Shown here: one piece after another, positions 45,501 to 56,500 of the stretch
Layout: the number at the start of each line of letters is the position of its first letter
Numbering within the stretch: the first letter of the stretch is position 1
Origin: Paraburkholderia azotifigens
GTDB lineage: Bacteria > Pseudomonadota > Gammaproteobacteria > Burkholderiales > Burkholderiaceae
Length of the DNA stretch: 64,000 nucleotides
Direction of reading: 5' to 3'
Assembly (NCBI RefSeq): GCF_007995085.1
Contig: NZ_VOQS01000003.1
Location: 1,054,001-1,118,000 of the forward strand
Position numbers and translations under genes: made by a program
Notes under the pieces: generated by a model
What the model saw: the letters and a program-made list of their open reading frames with translations, nothing else
What the model was told of the DNA's origin: nothing
Databases searched by the model: none

Positions 45501-47580
45501 CGTAGCGTGCGACGATCGCCGCGCAGTGCATGGCGATCGACGCATGATCGACGACAACGCCCTTCGGCTTGCCCGTCGAACCCGATGTGTAGATCAGATA
45601 CGCGGCCTGCGTCGGCGCAATCGCCGGTTCGCGATACGCGATGTCCCGTTGCACCGTGTCGTCTTCCGCATCGATCAGCCACACGCGCGTGCCGTGCCGC
45701 AGCGGCAGCTTCGGCACGTGCCGCCGTTCGGTGACGACGTGCTCGATCGACGCATCGTCGACGATATGCGCGAGACGCTCGCGCGGATGCGTCGGATCGA
45801 GCGGCACGAACGCGCCGCCCGACTTCAGAATGGCAAGCAGACCGACGAACAGATCCGTCGAGCGGCCAACCGCGATGCCGACGCGCACTTCCGCGCCGAC
45901 GCCCGCCGTCATCATGCGAGCCGCGAGACGCGCGGCGCGTGCGTCGAGTTCGGCGCGCGTGAACGTCCCGTCCGCGTCCATCACCGCGCTCACGTCGGGC
46001 TTCTTTTTCGCGTGTTCAGCGAGCTTCGCGTGAACGGGCACGAACGGTGCGTCGGCAGCTTCGTATTCATTCCACACATCGAGTTGCGCGCGTTCCGCGT
46101 CTGTCAGCCATTCGAGATCGCCGACTGGCGCGTGCGATGAAGCCAGCGCGCTTTCGAGCAACTGCGTGTACTGGTCTGCAATCCGACCCACGGCCGGCGC
46201 GTCGAACAGATCCGCCGAGTAGACGAACGCAGCATCGAGCGCACCGTCTTCGCGCTCCTCGAAACCCAGCGTCAAATCGAACTTCGCATACGGCGCGCCG
46301 AACGGAAGATCGGTGACGCGCACGCCGTCGAACGCGGGCAACACGCGGCGCGCCGCATACGACGCCATGACCTGAAACAGCGGATGATGACTTGCGCTGC
46401 GCGGCACGCCGAGCGCTTCGACGATCTGCTCGAACGGCACGTCCTGATGCGATTGACCGTCGACGAGCGCGCGCTGCACGTCGTCGATCAAAGCGTCGAA
46501 TGGCTTGCGCATCTCGACGCGCGCGCCGACCACCAGCGTATTCACGAAGAAGCCGATCAAGCCTGCCGTTTCGGCACGTTCGCGATTCGCAGCAGGCACG
46601 CCGATCTGAATATGTGTCTCGCCGCTCGCGCGCGCCAGCAGCGCATGCAACGCCGCGAGCAACACGGCGAAGGGTGTCGCGCGACGCGCCTGCGAAAGCG
46701 CACGCACGCGCTGCGCGGACGTTGCGTCGATCGTGAAGTAATGGCGGCCGCCGCGCGCGCTGCGCTGCATTGGCCGCGCGCCGCTGCCGGGCAATGCGAT
46801 CACGCCCGCATCGGCCTTCACCTGCTCACGCCAGAATTGCAGCTGCCGCTCCGCCTCGCCCGCATCGAGCCAGCGGCGCTGCCACAGCGAAAAATCCGCA
46901 TATTGCACGGGCAGCGGCGCGAGCGCGACCGTCTCGCCGTTCGCATAAGCACGATAGAACGCCGCCAGTTCGTCGAGCAGCACATCGATCGACCAGCCGT
47001 CCGACACGACGTGATGCATCGTCAGCACGAGCCAGTGCGTCGCGTCATCGAGCGCGATCAGGTGCACGCGCACGGGTAAGTCGCTGGCGAGATCGAATGG
47101 CTGATCTTCGTCCTTCACCGCGACTTCCGCCGCAATGCGTTCGCGATCGTCTTTCGCCGCACGCGACAGATCCGTGAAGCGCCACGGGCAACGCGATGGT
47201 GCATGTACGATCTGGTCGACGCCGCCGTCCGCGGATTCCGCGAACGTCGTACGCAGCGCTTCGTGACGCGCGATCAGCGCATCGAATGCGTGACGCAGCA
47301 CCGCGCGGTTCAGTTCGCCGTCGAGCCGCAGCCGGCTCGTGACGTGATACGCCGCCGGCTCGTCGATCATGCGCGCATGCAGCCACAGCCGCGTCTGCGC
47401 GAACGACGCAGGCACGGCCGTCGAGCGGTCGGCGCGCGCGGGAATCGGCAGCATGCGAAAGTCGATGCCGGCTTCGCCGAGCTTCGTGATGAAGAGCTTG
47501 CGTTGCGCGTCGGGCAATTGCGCGAAACGCGCGGCAAGCGCCAGCAGATCGGGTTTCGATTTCATTCGATCGTTCCTCAT
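42583..47580 (-). CDS. orbJ: Nonribosomal peptide synthetase, C-A-PCP-C-PCP (OrbJ-like)
   Basis: A 1665-residue NRPS. Domains: condensation (about 50-480, HHVVSDG at 189-195); adenylation (about 510-1020, LIYTSGSTGKPKG, NGYGPTE, YRTGD); carrier (FFELGGHSLAA, Ser about 1064); second condensation (about 1122-1570, HHIVADG at 1259-1265); terminal carrier (FEAGATSFDVV, Ser about 1607). Specificity residues read D-G-E-A-L-V-G-V-T, sharing the D-x-E-A-L-x-G pattern with the first domain of OrbI, consistent with modified ornithine. The extra C-PCP end fits addition of a terminal amine such as putrescine, as in ornibactin. There is no thioesterase domain. The start overlaps the orbI stop (ATGA). Confidence 0.92.
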   Translation of the reverse strand: MRNDRMKSKPDLLALAARFAQLPDAQRKLFITKLGEAGIDFRMLPIPARADRSTAVPASFAQTRLWLHARMIDEPAAYHVTSRLRLDGELNRAVLRHAFDALIARHEALRTTFAESADGGVDQIVHAPSRCPWRFTDLSRAAKDDRERIAAEVAVKDEDQPFDLASDLPVRVHLIALDDATHWLVLTMHHVVSDGWSIDVLLDELAAFYRAYANGETVALAPLPVQYADFSLWQRRWLDAGEAERQLQFWREQVKADAGVIALPGSGARPMQRSARGGRHYFTIDATSAQRVRALSQARRATPFAVLLAALHALLARASGETHIQIGVPAANRERAETAGLIGFFVNTLVVGARVEMRKPFDALIDDVQRALVDGQSHQDVPFEQIVEALGVPRSASHHPLFQVMASYAARRVLPAFDGVRVTDLPFGAPYAKFDLTLGFEEREDGALDAAFVYSADLFDAPAVGRIADQYTQLLESALASSHAPVGDLEWLTDAERAQLDVWNEYEAADAPFVPVHAKLAEHAKKKPDVSAVMDADGTFTRAELDARAARLAARMMTAGVGAEVRVGIAVGRSTDLFVGLLAILKSGGAFVPLDPTHPRERLAHIVDDASIEHVVTERRHVPKLPLRHGTRVWLIDAEDDTVQRDIAYREPAIAPTQAAYLIYTSGSTGKPKGVVVDHASIAMHCAAIVARYGMCENDRVLHFMSINFDGAHECWLAPLSAGVDIRITDDALWPPAQTCETIARERITIAAFPPSYALQMAEWARMHGAPRSLRSLTVGGEATSREAFAALRQAFPDVRVVNGYGPTETVVTPLLWMIDAQQDASDIADAAYLPIGTPVGERTAHVLDANLRPLPIGVTGELYLGGTGVARGYHARAALTAERFMPDPSGAPGARLYRTGDLVRRRTNGVLEFVGRIDHQVKVRGLRIELGEIEARLMAHDDVRDAVAVVRGNGVDAALAAYVELSGEAGKHGKRIDGDALADHLRRALPDYMVPPHIVVLDALPRNANRKIDRAALPEPVRAERAFDAPAPGIETALAKIWCEVLRVERVGRADHFFELGGHSLAAVSVATRVSERLSHDVAVRTLFEAPTLAAYAQRVAESPRVAARESRRHAQEEGDVNDLALSDAQRALWFLWRAQPDSAAYNIPVALRLRGVVNVSALQSAFDHAARKHPALRARLVPAQGAAEPRQVVDDHRRVTLAVVDLREHACADERIAAATRLTDEDALTPFDLAKAPLWRARLIRLADDDHVLSIVIHHIVADGQSIDVWLDDVQSAYFASATGKLLDTSSMKPVFAARSPVSQADLQFWRAALRDVDALRLPQPAGTRPVSPDWSAGRIAFELDAHAIGRAKALAVSAQATLPMLLHAALNVALARQTGALDQAVGVLASTRDADSDHAIGLFINAVVVRTAMREGAAPRDVIAAVREAALGAYAHVAVPFAQVVDSARASRTANGNPLFQVMFNYLRPAQSDTRRWHRIEVDEFNDVRHRVVFDLELDIVEHPDGRVTGAFSYGRELVDGAFVERLCADYLAAVTRFIDAPDEAIVISGKTSGPSSAATCGAPHAPSPRATQLTQTLARTWAHTFDNEAPGMSDNLFEAGATSFDVVRFVDAANAAGYGITIDDVFVHQTLADLAGALAQRLDATIERETRETATEVRDAR

Positions 47581-50500
47581 TGCGCTTCGAGTTCACCGAG
47601 CAGCGCGTCGATCGCACGCGCTGCGTCGTCGATGGCATGCACGCCGCGCGCTTCGAGCGCCGCATCGATGGCCGCCGCGCAGCGCACCAGCGTGCGCGCG
47701 TCGAACAGCGTGCGCAGCGACAGCGCGAGCGACCAGTGCAGGTTGATTTGCGCGTTCACCTGCGTCGCCAGCAGCGAGTGGCCGCCCAGCGCGAAGAAGT
47801 CGGCATCGCGGCCAATCGCGTGGCTGCTGTGGATACGCAGCACGCGCTGCCAGATCGCGGCAAGCTCGCGCTCGGTGCCGGTTTGCGGTTCCGCCATCGC
47901 AGTCGCCTGAAGCGACGGCGCGGGCAATGCGTTGCGGTCGCACTTTCCGTTCGGCGTGACGGGCAACGCGTCGAGTTCGATCAGATGCGCGGGCACCATA
48001 TATGCGGGCAGTTGCGCATGCAAAGCGGCGAACAGCGCGCTTCGATCGAATGCTTCTTCGGCACGCCGCGCGACATAGCCGATCAACTGCTCGTCGCGCA
48101 CGATCACGACGGCATCGTGCACGCCGGGTGCGGCACGCAGCAACGCTTCGATTTCGCCAGGCTCGATGCGCAAGCCGCGCAGCTTCACTTGCTGATCGGC
48201 GCGGCCCAGGTAGTCGAGTACGCCATCGGCGCGCCGGCAGACCAGATCGCCCGTTCGATAGAGACGTGCGCCCGGCATGAACGGATCGGGGATAAAGCGC
48301 TCCGCCGTCAATGCCGCGCGCCCCAGATAGCCGCGCGCGAGACCGGCACCGCCCAGATACAGTTCGCCCACCGCACCCGCAGGCAACGGATGAAGCGCTG
48401 CGTCGAGCGCATGCAACTGAATGTTCGCGATAGGCCTGCCAATCGGCACCGCGACGGCTTGCGCATCGTCGTCGGTGCAAGTCCAGTGCGACACGTCGAT
48501 TGCCGCTTCTGTCGGGCCATACAGGTTGTGCAATTGCGCGTGCGGCAACAGACGTCGCGCGCGCGCCACGAGTTCGGGCGACAGCGCCTCGCCGCTCGCC
48601 ACCACGCGCACGATGCTCGTGCACTGCGAGGCAGCATCGAAGTCGTTCAGATGGGCGAGAAAAGCGCCCAGCATCGACGGAACGAAATGCAGCGTCGTCA
48701 CGCCATATGCCGCGATCGCAGCAGCAAGGCGCGCGGGATCACGATGATCGCCAGGCGCCGCGATCGCGAGCGTCGCGCCGACCGACAAGGGCCACACGAA
48801 TTCCCACACCGACACGTCGAAGCCGAACGGCGTTTTGTGCAGCACGACGTCGCGCGGCGTGAGCGAGTACGCGCTCTGCATCCACGCGATGCGGTTTGCG
48901 AGCGCGCGGTGCGTGTTGCCCGCGCCCTTCGGCTTCCCTGTCGACCCCGATGTGTAGATCAGGTAAGCAAGCTGCTCGGGCTCGACTTCGACAGGCGATG
49001 CAAGCGCCGCATCTGCATCCAGTTCTTCGACGCACAGCACGCGCGTTTCTTCGCGGCTGATCGCACCGGCAACACGTGCATGCAGCGAACGCTGCGTCAG
49101 CACGACCGCGGGCCGTGCGTCGTCGAGCAGATACGCGATGCGCTCGGCCGGATAGTCGGGATCGACGGGCAAGTATGCAGCGCCTGCCTTCAACACGCCG
49201 AACAGCGCCACCACCATTTCAATCGACCGTTCGACGCATAGCGCAACGACGCTGTCCGCCGCAACGCCGGCTTTCAGCAACGCACTCGCCACGCGGTTCG
49301 CGCGGTCGTCGAGTTCGGCGTAGGTCAGGCGCGTGCGAGCTTCATGGGCATCGATGAAGTCGAGCGCAATCGCATCCGGCGTCGCTGCCGCCTGGCGTTC
49401 GAACTGCCGATGAAGCGGCAAGCGCCGTTCATCCCGCCATGCGTACGCCGTGTCGTTGCAACTTGCGAGTTGCGCCAGATCGCCTTGCGTTGCAATCGAA
49501 ACGCTGCCGAGCAACGCATGCGGATCGGCGATGAACGCTTCGATGCATGCATCGAACGCACGATGCAAGGCACGCACGCGCGCTTCGTCGAGACGTGCCG
49601 TGTCGTAGCCGTAATCGATAGTCAGCGTGTCGCCCGCCTGCACGACCAGCGTGACGGCGAGATCCGTCGATTCGATGCTGCGTATGCCGGACAGCCGCAA
49701 TGCACGCTCGTCGTTCGCCGACCACGCGGGATCGACGGGATAGTTTTCGAACACGACTAGCGTGTCGAACATCGCGCCGCCACCTTGGCCCGCCCAACGC
49801 TGGATATCGAACAGCGGCGTATGCGCGTGTTCGGCGTTCGCTGCGTTGTCGCGCTGCAGTTCGGCGAGCCAGTCGGCGATTCGTTGGTGCGGCGCGGGCG
49901 TCGCGATGACAGGCAAAGTGTTGATGAACAGGCCAAGAACGCTGTCGACGTCCGTCAGCGCGTCCGGTCGGCCCGCGACAGTTGCGCCGAATGCGACCGT
50001 CGCATGATGGGTCATGCGCTGCAACGCGAGCGCCCATGCGCCCTGCACGAGCGTGTTCACTGTCAGCTTCAGTGTGCGTGCAAGCGCGGTGAGCTTCGCA
50101 GTCGTCGCCGTATCGAACTGCGCGCGCCACGTCTCGCTCGTCGCAGTCGTATCGTTCCGCGCCCGTACGTTCTGCGCCCGTACGTTCGGCGCAACGAGCG
50201 CCGGTTCGTCGAAGCGCGCGAGCCGTTCGATCCAGAATGCCTTGTCGGCTTCATGATCGCGCGTGTCCAGCCAAGCGATAAAGTCGCGGTAACGTAACCG
50301 CGTTGCCTGTCCGAATGACAACGCGCGACGCTCGCTCATGTAATCGCGCAGCACGTCGGCGAACATGCGCGCCGTGCTCCAGCCGTCGAGCAGCAAATGA
50401 TGTCGCGTCCATACAAGTCGCCAATCGTCGTCGCCCAGACGGATCAGCGTGACGCGCATCAACGGCGCCTGGCTGAGATCGAAGCCTTGCGCGCGGTCCT

Positions 50501-53500
50501 CCGTCAGCCATTGTTCGAAACTCGCTGCTTGTGCGTCGCGGGTTCGCCAGTCGAGCACAGCGACAGGCAGCTTCGCCTGACGATGCACGATTTGCAGCGG
50601 CACTTCCGCGTCGTGCCAGAAGCTCGTGCGCAAGATGTCGTGTTGCGGCACGACGCGATTGAACGCATCGGTCAAACGCGCGATATCCGGCGAACGCAGC
50701 GTCGCGACCAGTTGATTCACATAAGTCGTGCGATCCGGCGCATACAGCGAGTGGAACAGGATGCCCTGCTGCATCGGCGACAGCGGATAGATATCGTCGA
50801 CCGTGCGCAAATCGGGTTCGAGACGTTCGAGCATCGCTTGCGTGAGACCCGCACGCTGCGCAAGCGGGAAGTCGGCGGGCGTTGCGCCGGCTCCGCGCTT
50901 CGACACGCGTTCGATACACTGCGCCGCGATGTCGCGCAGCGTGGTCTCGAACTGGCGCGCGAGCTTTTCGACCGTACTCCCATTGAACATCGCCGCGCTG
51001 TAGACCCAATGCAATCTGAGCCTGCGCGTGCCGTCGATATGCGCGTGAATCGCCAGCGCATTCGACATCGGGCCCGCCGGGTCGCGTTCGCAGCCTGCAC
51101 CGCCAAAGCGCGCGTTCAGCGCGCGGTCGTTCGATGCGTCGCCGAACTGGCCGAGATAGTTGAACGTCACGCGCGGACGCGGCAACGCGGAAAGCTCGGC
51201 GCGCGTCGACTCATTCGCCAGATAACGCAGCACGCCGAAGCCGAGCCCTTTGTGCGGCACGGCGCGCAACGCGTCCTTCACGGCTGCGAGCGTCGCTGTG
51301 CCCGATTCACGCACGGGCAACGCAACGGGATAGTGGCTTGTCAGCCAGCCGATTGCGCGGCTCGCATCGATGTCTTCGAATAGCGCTTCGCGTCCGTGGC
51401 CTTCCAGTTCGATCAGCAGCGAATCGGCCTGTACGCGCGAACCAAGCGTGTGCGCGAGCGCGGCCACGAGCAGATCGATGGTCTGCGTTCGCCACGCGGC
51501 GTTCGCATCCGTGAGCAAGGTCCGCGTGAGCGTCGCGTCGATCGTCCATTCGACCGTACACGCATCGGCGTTGTTTGCCGTGCCGTGCGGATTGTCGAAT
51601 GGCAGAGCGGCGCTTGCCTGCTGCGTCGACGTCCAGTACTGCCGTTCCTTCGCAAACGGCGCGGCGGCGTCATCGGCGTGCGCAGCCGCTGCAAGACGTT
51701 GCGCCCAGTCCGCCGCGCGCGCGCCTTGCGCGGCGAGACGCACAGGATGGCGTTCGCGCGCCGCGCAGTACGCGGCGTCGAGATCTTCGAGCAGCACACG
51801 CCATGACACGCCATCGACGATCAAATGATGAATCGTGACCCACACGCGCGGCGTGCCATCGGGCAACATCGCGACGAGCGCGCCCGCCAGCGGTCCGCGT
51901 GCGAGGTCGAAGCTGCGTTGCAGTTCGTCGAATTGCGCGAGTGCGTCGTGTTCATCGCGTGCTTCGATGGCGACGAGCGGCAGCGCGTCGAACGGCTTGT
52001 CCGCGTATCGCGCGTTCCATGATGCAGCGTCGTCTTGCGTGAAACGCAGGCGGAAAGCATCGTGATGTGCGAGCACCGCGCCGAACGCCTGCGCGAATGC
52101 GTCGAGATCGAAGCGCTCCGACGCGTGCAATTCGACGGCCTGATTCCAGTGGTGGCGCGCCGGCACGTTCAGTTCGAAGAAGCGATGCTGCGCGGGCGTC
52201 AACCCAACGTGCGCAGTGCCTGCTGTCGTAACCGTTGCGCGCTGTTCCGCTTCCGGTTTGGCAGCGGCGACGGTTTGCGCTACCTGCGCCAGTTGCGCGA
52301 CGGTCGGCTTGTCGAACAGTTGCTTCGGCGTGAAGCGCACGCCGCGTTTGCGCGAACGGGCGATCACCTGCAACGCGAGAATCGAATCGCCACCCAGTTC
52401 GAAGAAGTTGTCGTCGCGCCCCACGCGCTCTGTGCGCAGCACTTCTTTCCACACATCCGCGAGAGTGCGCTCCGTGCCTTCGAGCGGCGCGTCGCTAGCG
52501 GATTGAACGGCGGGTTGCTGCGCAAGTTCGCGCAGCTTCACGCGGTCGATCTTGCCGTTCGGCGTGACGGGGAATGCGTCACATAACGTGAGCGTCGCGG
52601 GCACCATGTAGTCGGGCAAACGCGCGGCGAGCTCTGCGCGCAGCGCGACTTCATCACGCGAGCCTTGCACGACGGCGAACGACGCGAGACGGGCGCGCCC
52701 GTCCTCGACGATTGCCAGCGTTTCCGCTTGCCTCACGCCCTCGATCGCGCGCAACGTCGCACTCACTTCGCCCGGCTCGACGCGATAGCCGCGAATCTTC
52801 ACCTGGTCGTCGAGACGGCCCAGATAGTCGATTGCACCGTCTGCGCGCAAGCGCACACGGTCTCCCGTTCGATACATCCGCGCGCCCTTCGGACCGCCGG
52901 TGTCCGGCACGAAACGCTCCGCCGTCGCTGCTGCGCGATCGAGATAGCCGCGCGCAATGCCCGGTCCGCCAAGATACAGTTCACCGATTCCGCCGGCAGG
53001 CACAGGAGCGCCATGCGCATCGAGCACGAGCGCGCGCGCATTCGGCAATGGACGCCCCGTCGGCACGCCTGCCGATACGTTCGCCATCTGAGCGTTCGCG
53101 GTGGCATCGAACGTGAGCGCGCCGACCGTGGCTTCCGTCGGACCATAGTGATTGATCACGCGGCACGCGGGCCGCAATGAACCGATGCGTTCGACGAGCG
53201 TCCACGGCAGCGGTTCGCCGCCCAGGACCAGCGCGTGCGACGGCAGCACGTCGGCGGGTTGCTGCGCTTCGAGCAACGCGTGCAGATGGCTCGGCACGAT
53301 CTTCAGCACGCCGACGGCTCGTTCACGCATGGTCGCGGCGAAGCGGTCGGGATCGAACGCACATTCCTTCGGCAGCAAATGCAAGGTACGGCCCGAGCAC
53401 AATGCACCGAAGAGCGTCGTGTGGCCGAGATCGGCGGCGACCGTCGAGACCATCGCCATGCTTGCGCCGGGCGCGAAGTCCAGTTCATCGAGCACGCCCT

Positions 53501-56500
53501 GAACGTAATCGGCCAACGCCCGATGCGATACGGCGACGCCCTTCGGCGTGCCCGTCGAACCCGACGTGTAGATCAGATAGGCGGCCTGATCCGGCGTGAT
53601 CGAAGCGGGCGCACTGTTGCCGTCCGCTTCGATCAACGCGTCGAGCGATGCGATACGCGCATCGGTTACGATCTGCGGTGCGTTGCTCGCAACGATCACG
53701 CTGCCAGCACGGCATGCGGCAATCGACGCTTCGATGCGTTCGCGCGGAGCCGCGGGATCGAGCGGCACGGCCATCGCGCCCGACTTCAACACGGCCAGCA
53801 GCGCGACGACGAAATCGGCAGAGCGATCGATGCATAGCGCGATTGCCTGTTCCGCGCCCGCGCCCTGCTCGATCAATGCACGTGCGGCGCGCGTCGACGC
53901 TGTATCGAGTGCCTCGAACGTGAGTTGCCTTTGCGCGTCGGTGACTGCAACTTGCTTCGGCGTTGCGTTCGCATGATGTGCGAAGGCCGCGACCACGTTA
54001 TCGAACTCGTACTTCTGCGCGCGACCCTGCAACGTGTTGCCGGACGAGCCTGCGCAGGCGAGCGAACTGACAGGCGTTGCAGGATGCGTCACGCTATCCG
54101 CCAGCAGCGCGCTGAAGCTGTCGAGCCATGCATGCGCCGTCGCGTCGTCGATGCAGTCCGTCGCCCATGCGGCGATCAGTTCGATGCCGCGCGCGTCGTC
54201 GGTGAAATCGAGTGCGAAGTCGAAACGCGCCGCGTTGTCGGGGCCGGGCGTCAATGTCGCGACGGCATCGGGCAATCGAACCGGCTCATCGAACACGAAC
54301 TGCTGCGCGAACTTCACGCGCAGCCACGCTTCGCCACGTCGTACGGGCGGCTTGACTGCATCGATCACCTGATCGAATGGAACGTCCTGATTGGCGTACG
54401 CGCCCAGCGTCGTGTCGCGGACCTGTGAGAGCAGATCCGCAAACGGCGCATGAGGCGACACGTGCGCGCGCAACGCGACCGTGTTGATGAACAGCCCAAG
54501 CAGATTCGCCGTTTCCTCTCGCTGTCGATTCGCAACGGGCGCGGCAACAACCACATCCGTTGCGCTCGTCAACCGATGCAGCCACGCATGCAAGGCCGCG
54601 AGCAAAACGATGAACGTCGATGCATGCGCGCCGTTTGCCAGTTCGCGCACGGCCGCCGATGCTTGCGGATCGAGGCGACGCGACGCGCGCTTGCCGATGA
54701 GCGTGCGTTGAGCCGGTACGGCACGATCGACGGGCAACGCGAGCGGCGCGGGCGCGTCCTTCAGCGCGTCGCGCCAGTATCCGAGTTGCTGCTCGCGCTC
54801 CGCGCCGTCGAGCCAGTCGCGCTGCCATTGCGCGAAGTCCGCGTATTGCGTGGCAAGCGCGGGCAACGTCGCGGCGCGGCCTTGCAAAAGCGCGGAATAC
54901 GTCTCGGCCAGTTCCGCGAATGCGCAACGCGACGACCATCCATCGCTGATCGCATGATGCGCGGTCAGCATCAGGCGATGCTCGTCATCGGCGAACGTCA
55001 CCAGCGATGCACGCAGCAATGGACCGCGTTGCAGATCGAATGGCGGCGTGGCGTGCTCGTCTGCAAGCTCATTCGCACGTTCGTTGCGCGCGTCGAAAGT
55101 CAGATCGCGCAGTTCGATCCGTTCTACAGGCACAGCGATTCGCGCATGAACCCGCTGCATGACGATGCCGTTCTCATCTTCGTGCAACGTGGTCCGCCAC
55201 GCTTCATGACGCTCGATGACTTGCGCGAGCGCGGTTTCGAGCAACGTTGCATCGATCGGTCCACCGATGTTCCAGTGGGCGGCGATGTGATACGCGTCAC
55301 TCGCATCGCGTGTTTGCACGAGCACCCAGAAGCGCTGCTGTGCAAACGAAGCGCGATGATCGACGTATGCGGCGGAAGCATCGCTGCGAGCAACGGCTTT
55401 CAGCGGCAGCGACCGCGCAGCAGGTTCACGCTCGCTCGCATCGACGAGCGCGGCGAGTGCTTCGAGCGTAGGGTCGGCGAACAGCGCATCGAGCCGCAAG
55501 TTCACGTGCAGGTCCGAGCGGATCGCGGCCTGCAGACGCATGATCGCGATCGAATCGCCGCCGCGCGCATGAAACCGGTCATCGAGGCTGACATGTTCGC
55601 CGCCGAGAATCGCGTACCAGATTGCGGCGATACTCCGTTCAGTTTCGCTTCGCGGCTCACGAACCGATGTGTGCGCAGCGAGCGATGCAACACGCGCACG
55701 CAGCGTATCGCGGTCGAGCTTGCCATTCAGCGTATAGGGCAACGCATCGAGCAGCGCAAAGCGATGCGGCTGCCACGCATCCGGCAAACGTTGCAACAAG
55801 TGCTCGCGCAACGCGCGTTCTTCGAGCGCGCCTGTCATGACGACACACGCCGTCAACTGCACCCGGCCCGCGACCTGTTCGACCAGCACGGCCGCGTCGT
55901 GCACCTCCCGATGCGAGCGTAAACATTGCGCGATCTCGCCGGGTTCGACACGCACGCCGCGAATCTGCACCTGATCGTCGATACGGCCCATGTAATCGTA
56001 AGCACCGTCCGCGCGCAAACGCGCGAGGTCGCCCGTGCGATACGCGCGCGCCCCCGGTTCGCCGTCTGCATCGGGGATGAAGCGCTCGGCCGTTTGCACG
56101 GCTCGTGCGTGATAGCCGCGTGCAAGGCAGGCGCCGCCGAGCAGCAACTCGCCGCACGAGCCATCGTCTATCGCCGCGCCGTCGGTGGAACCGGCAGCCG
56201 TCACGCGCGCCGTGCGCAAGCCGATCGGCGCACCAATGGGCAACGACGTACCCGACGCGCCCTCGTAAGCAGCGCGTGGATCGAGCGGCCACAGCATCGG
56301 CGAGATCACGGTCTCGGTCGGACCATAGCCGTTGATCAGCCGCACGTTGCTAAACGTTTGCCGGATTTCGCCGAATACATCGCCTGGCATCGCTTCGCCG
56401 CCGAATGCGAGTACGCGCAGCGCGTCGGGCACGCGATGACGTCGCACGGCTTGCGCGAACTCGCGCAGATACGCGGGCGGGAATGCGGCAATCGTCACGC

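Noticed and set aside
43378-46140. Open frame of about 920 codons on the + strand opposite the orbJ-like NRPS
   Set aside because: The opposite strand encodes unbroken NRPS domains with all core motifs. The + strand product is low-complexity, Arg/Ala/His-rich and unrelated to any fold I know.
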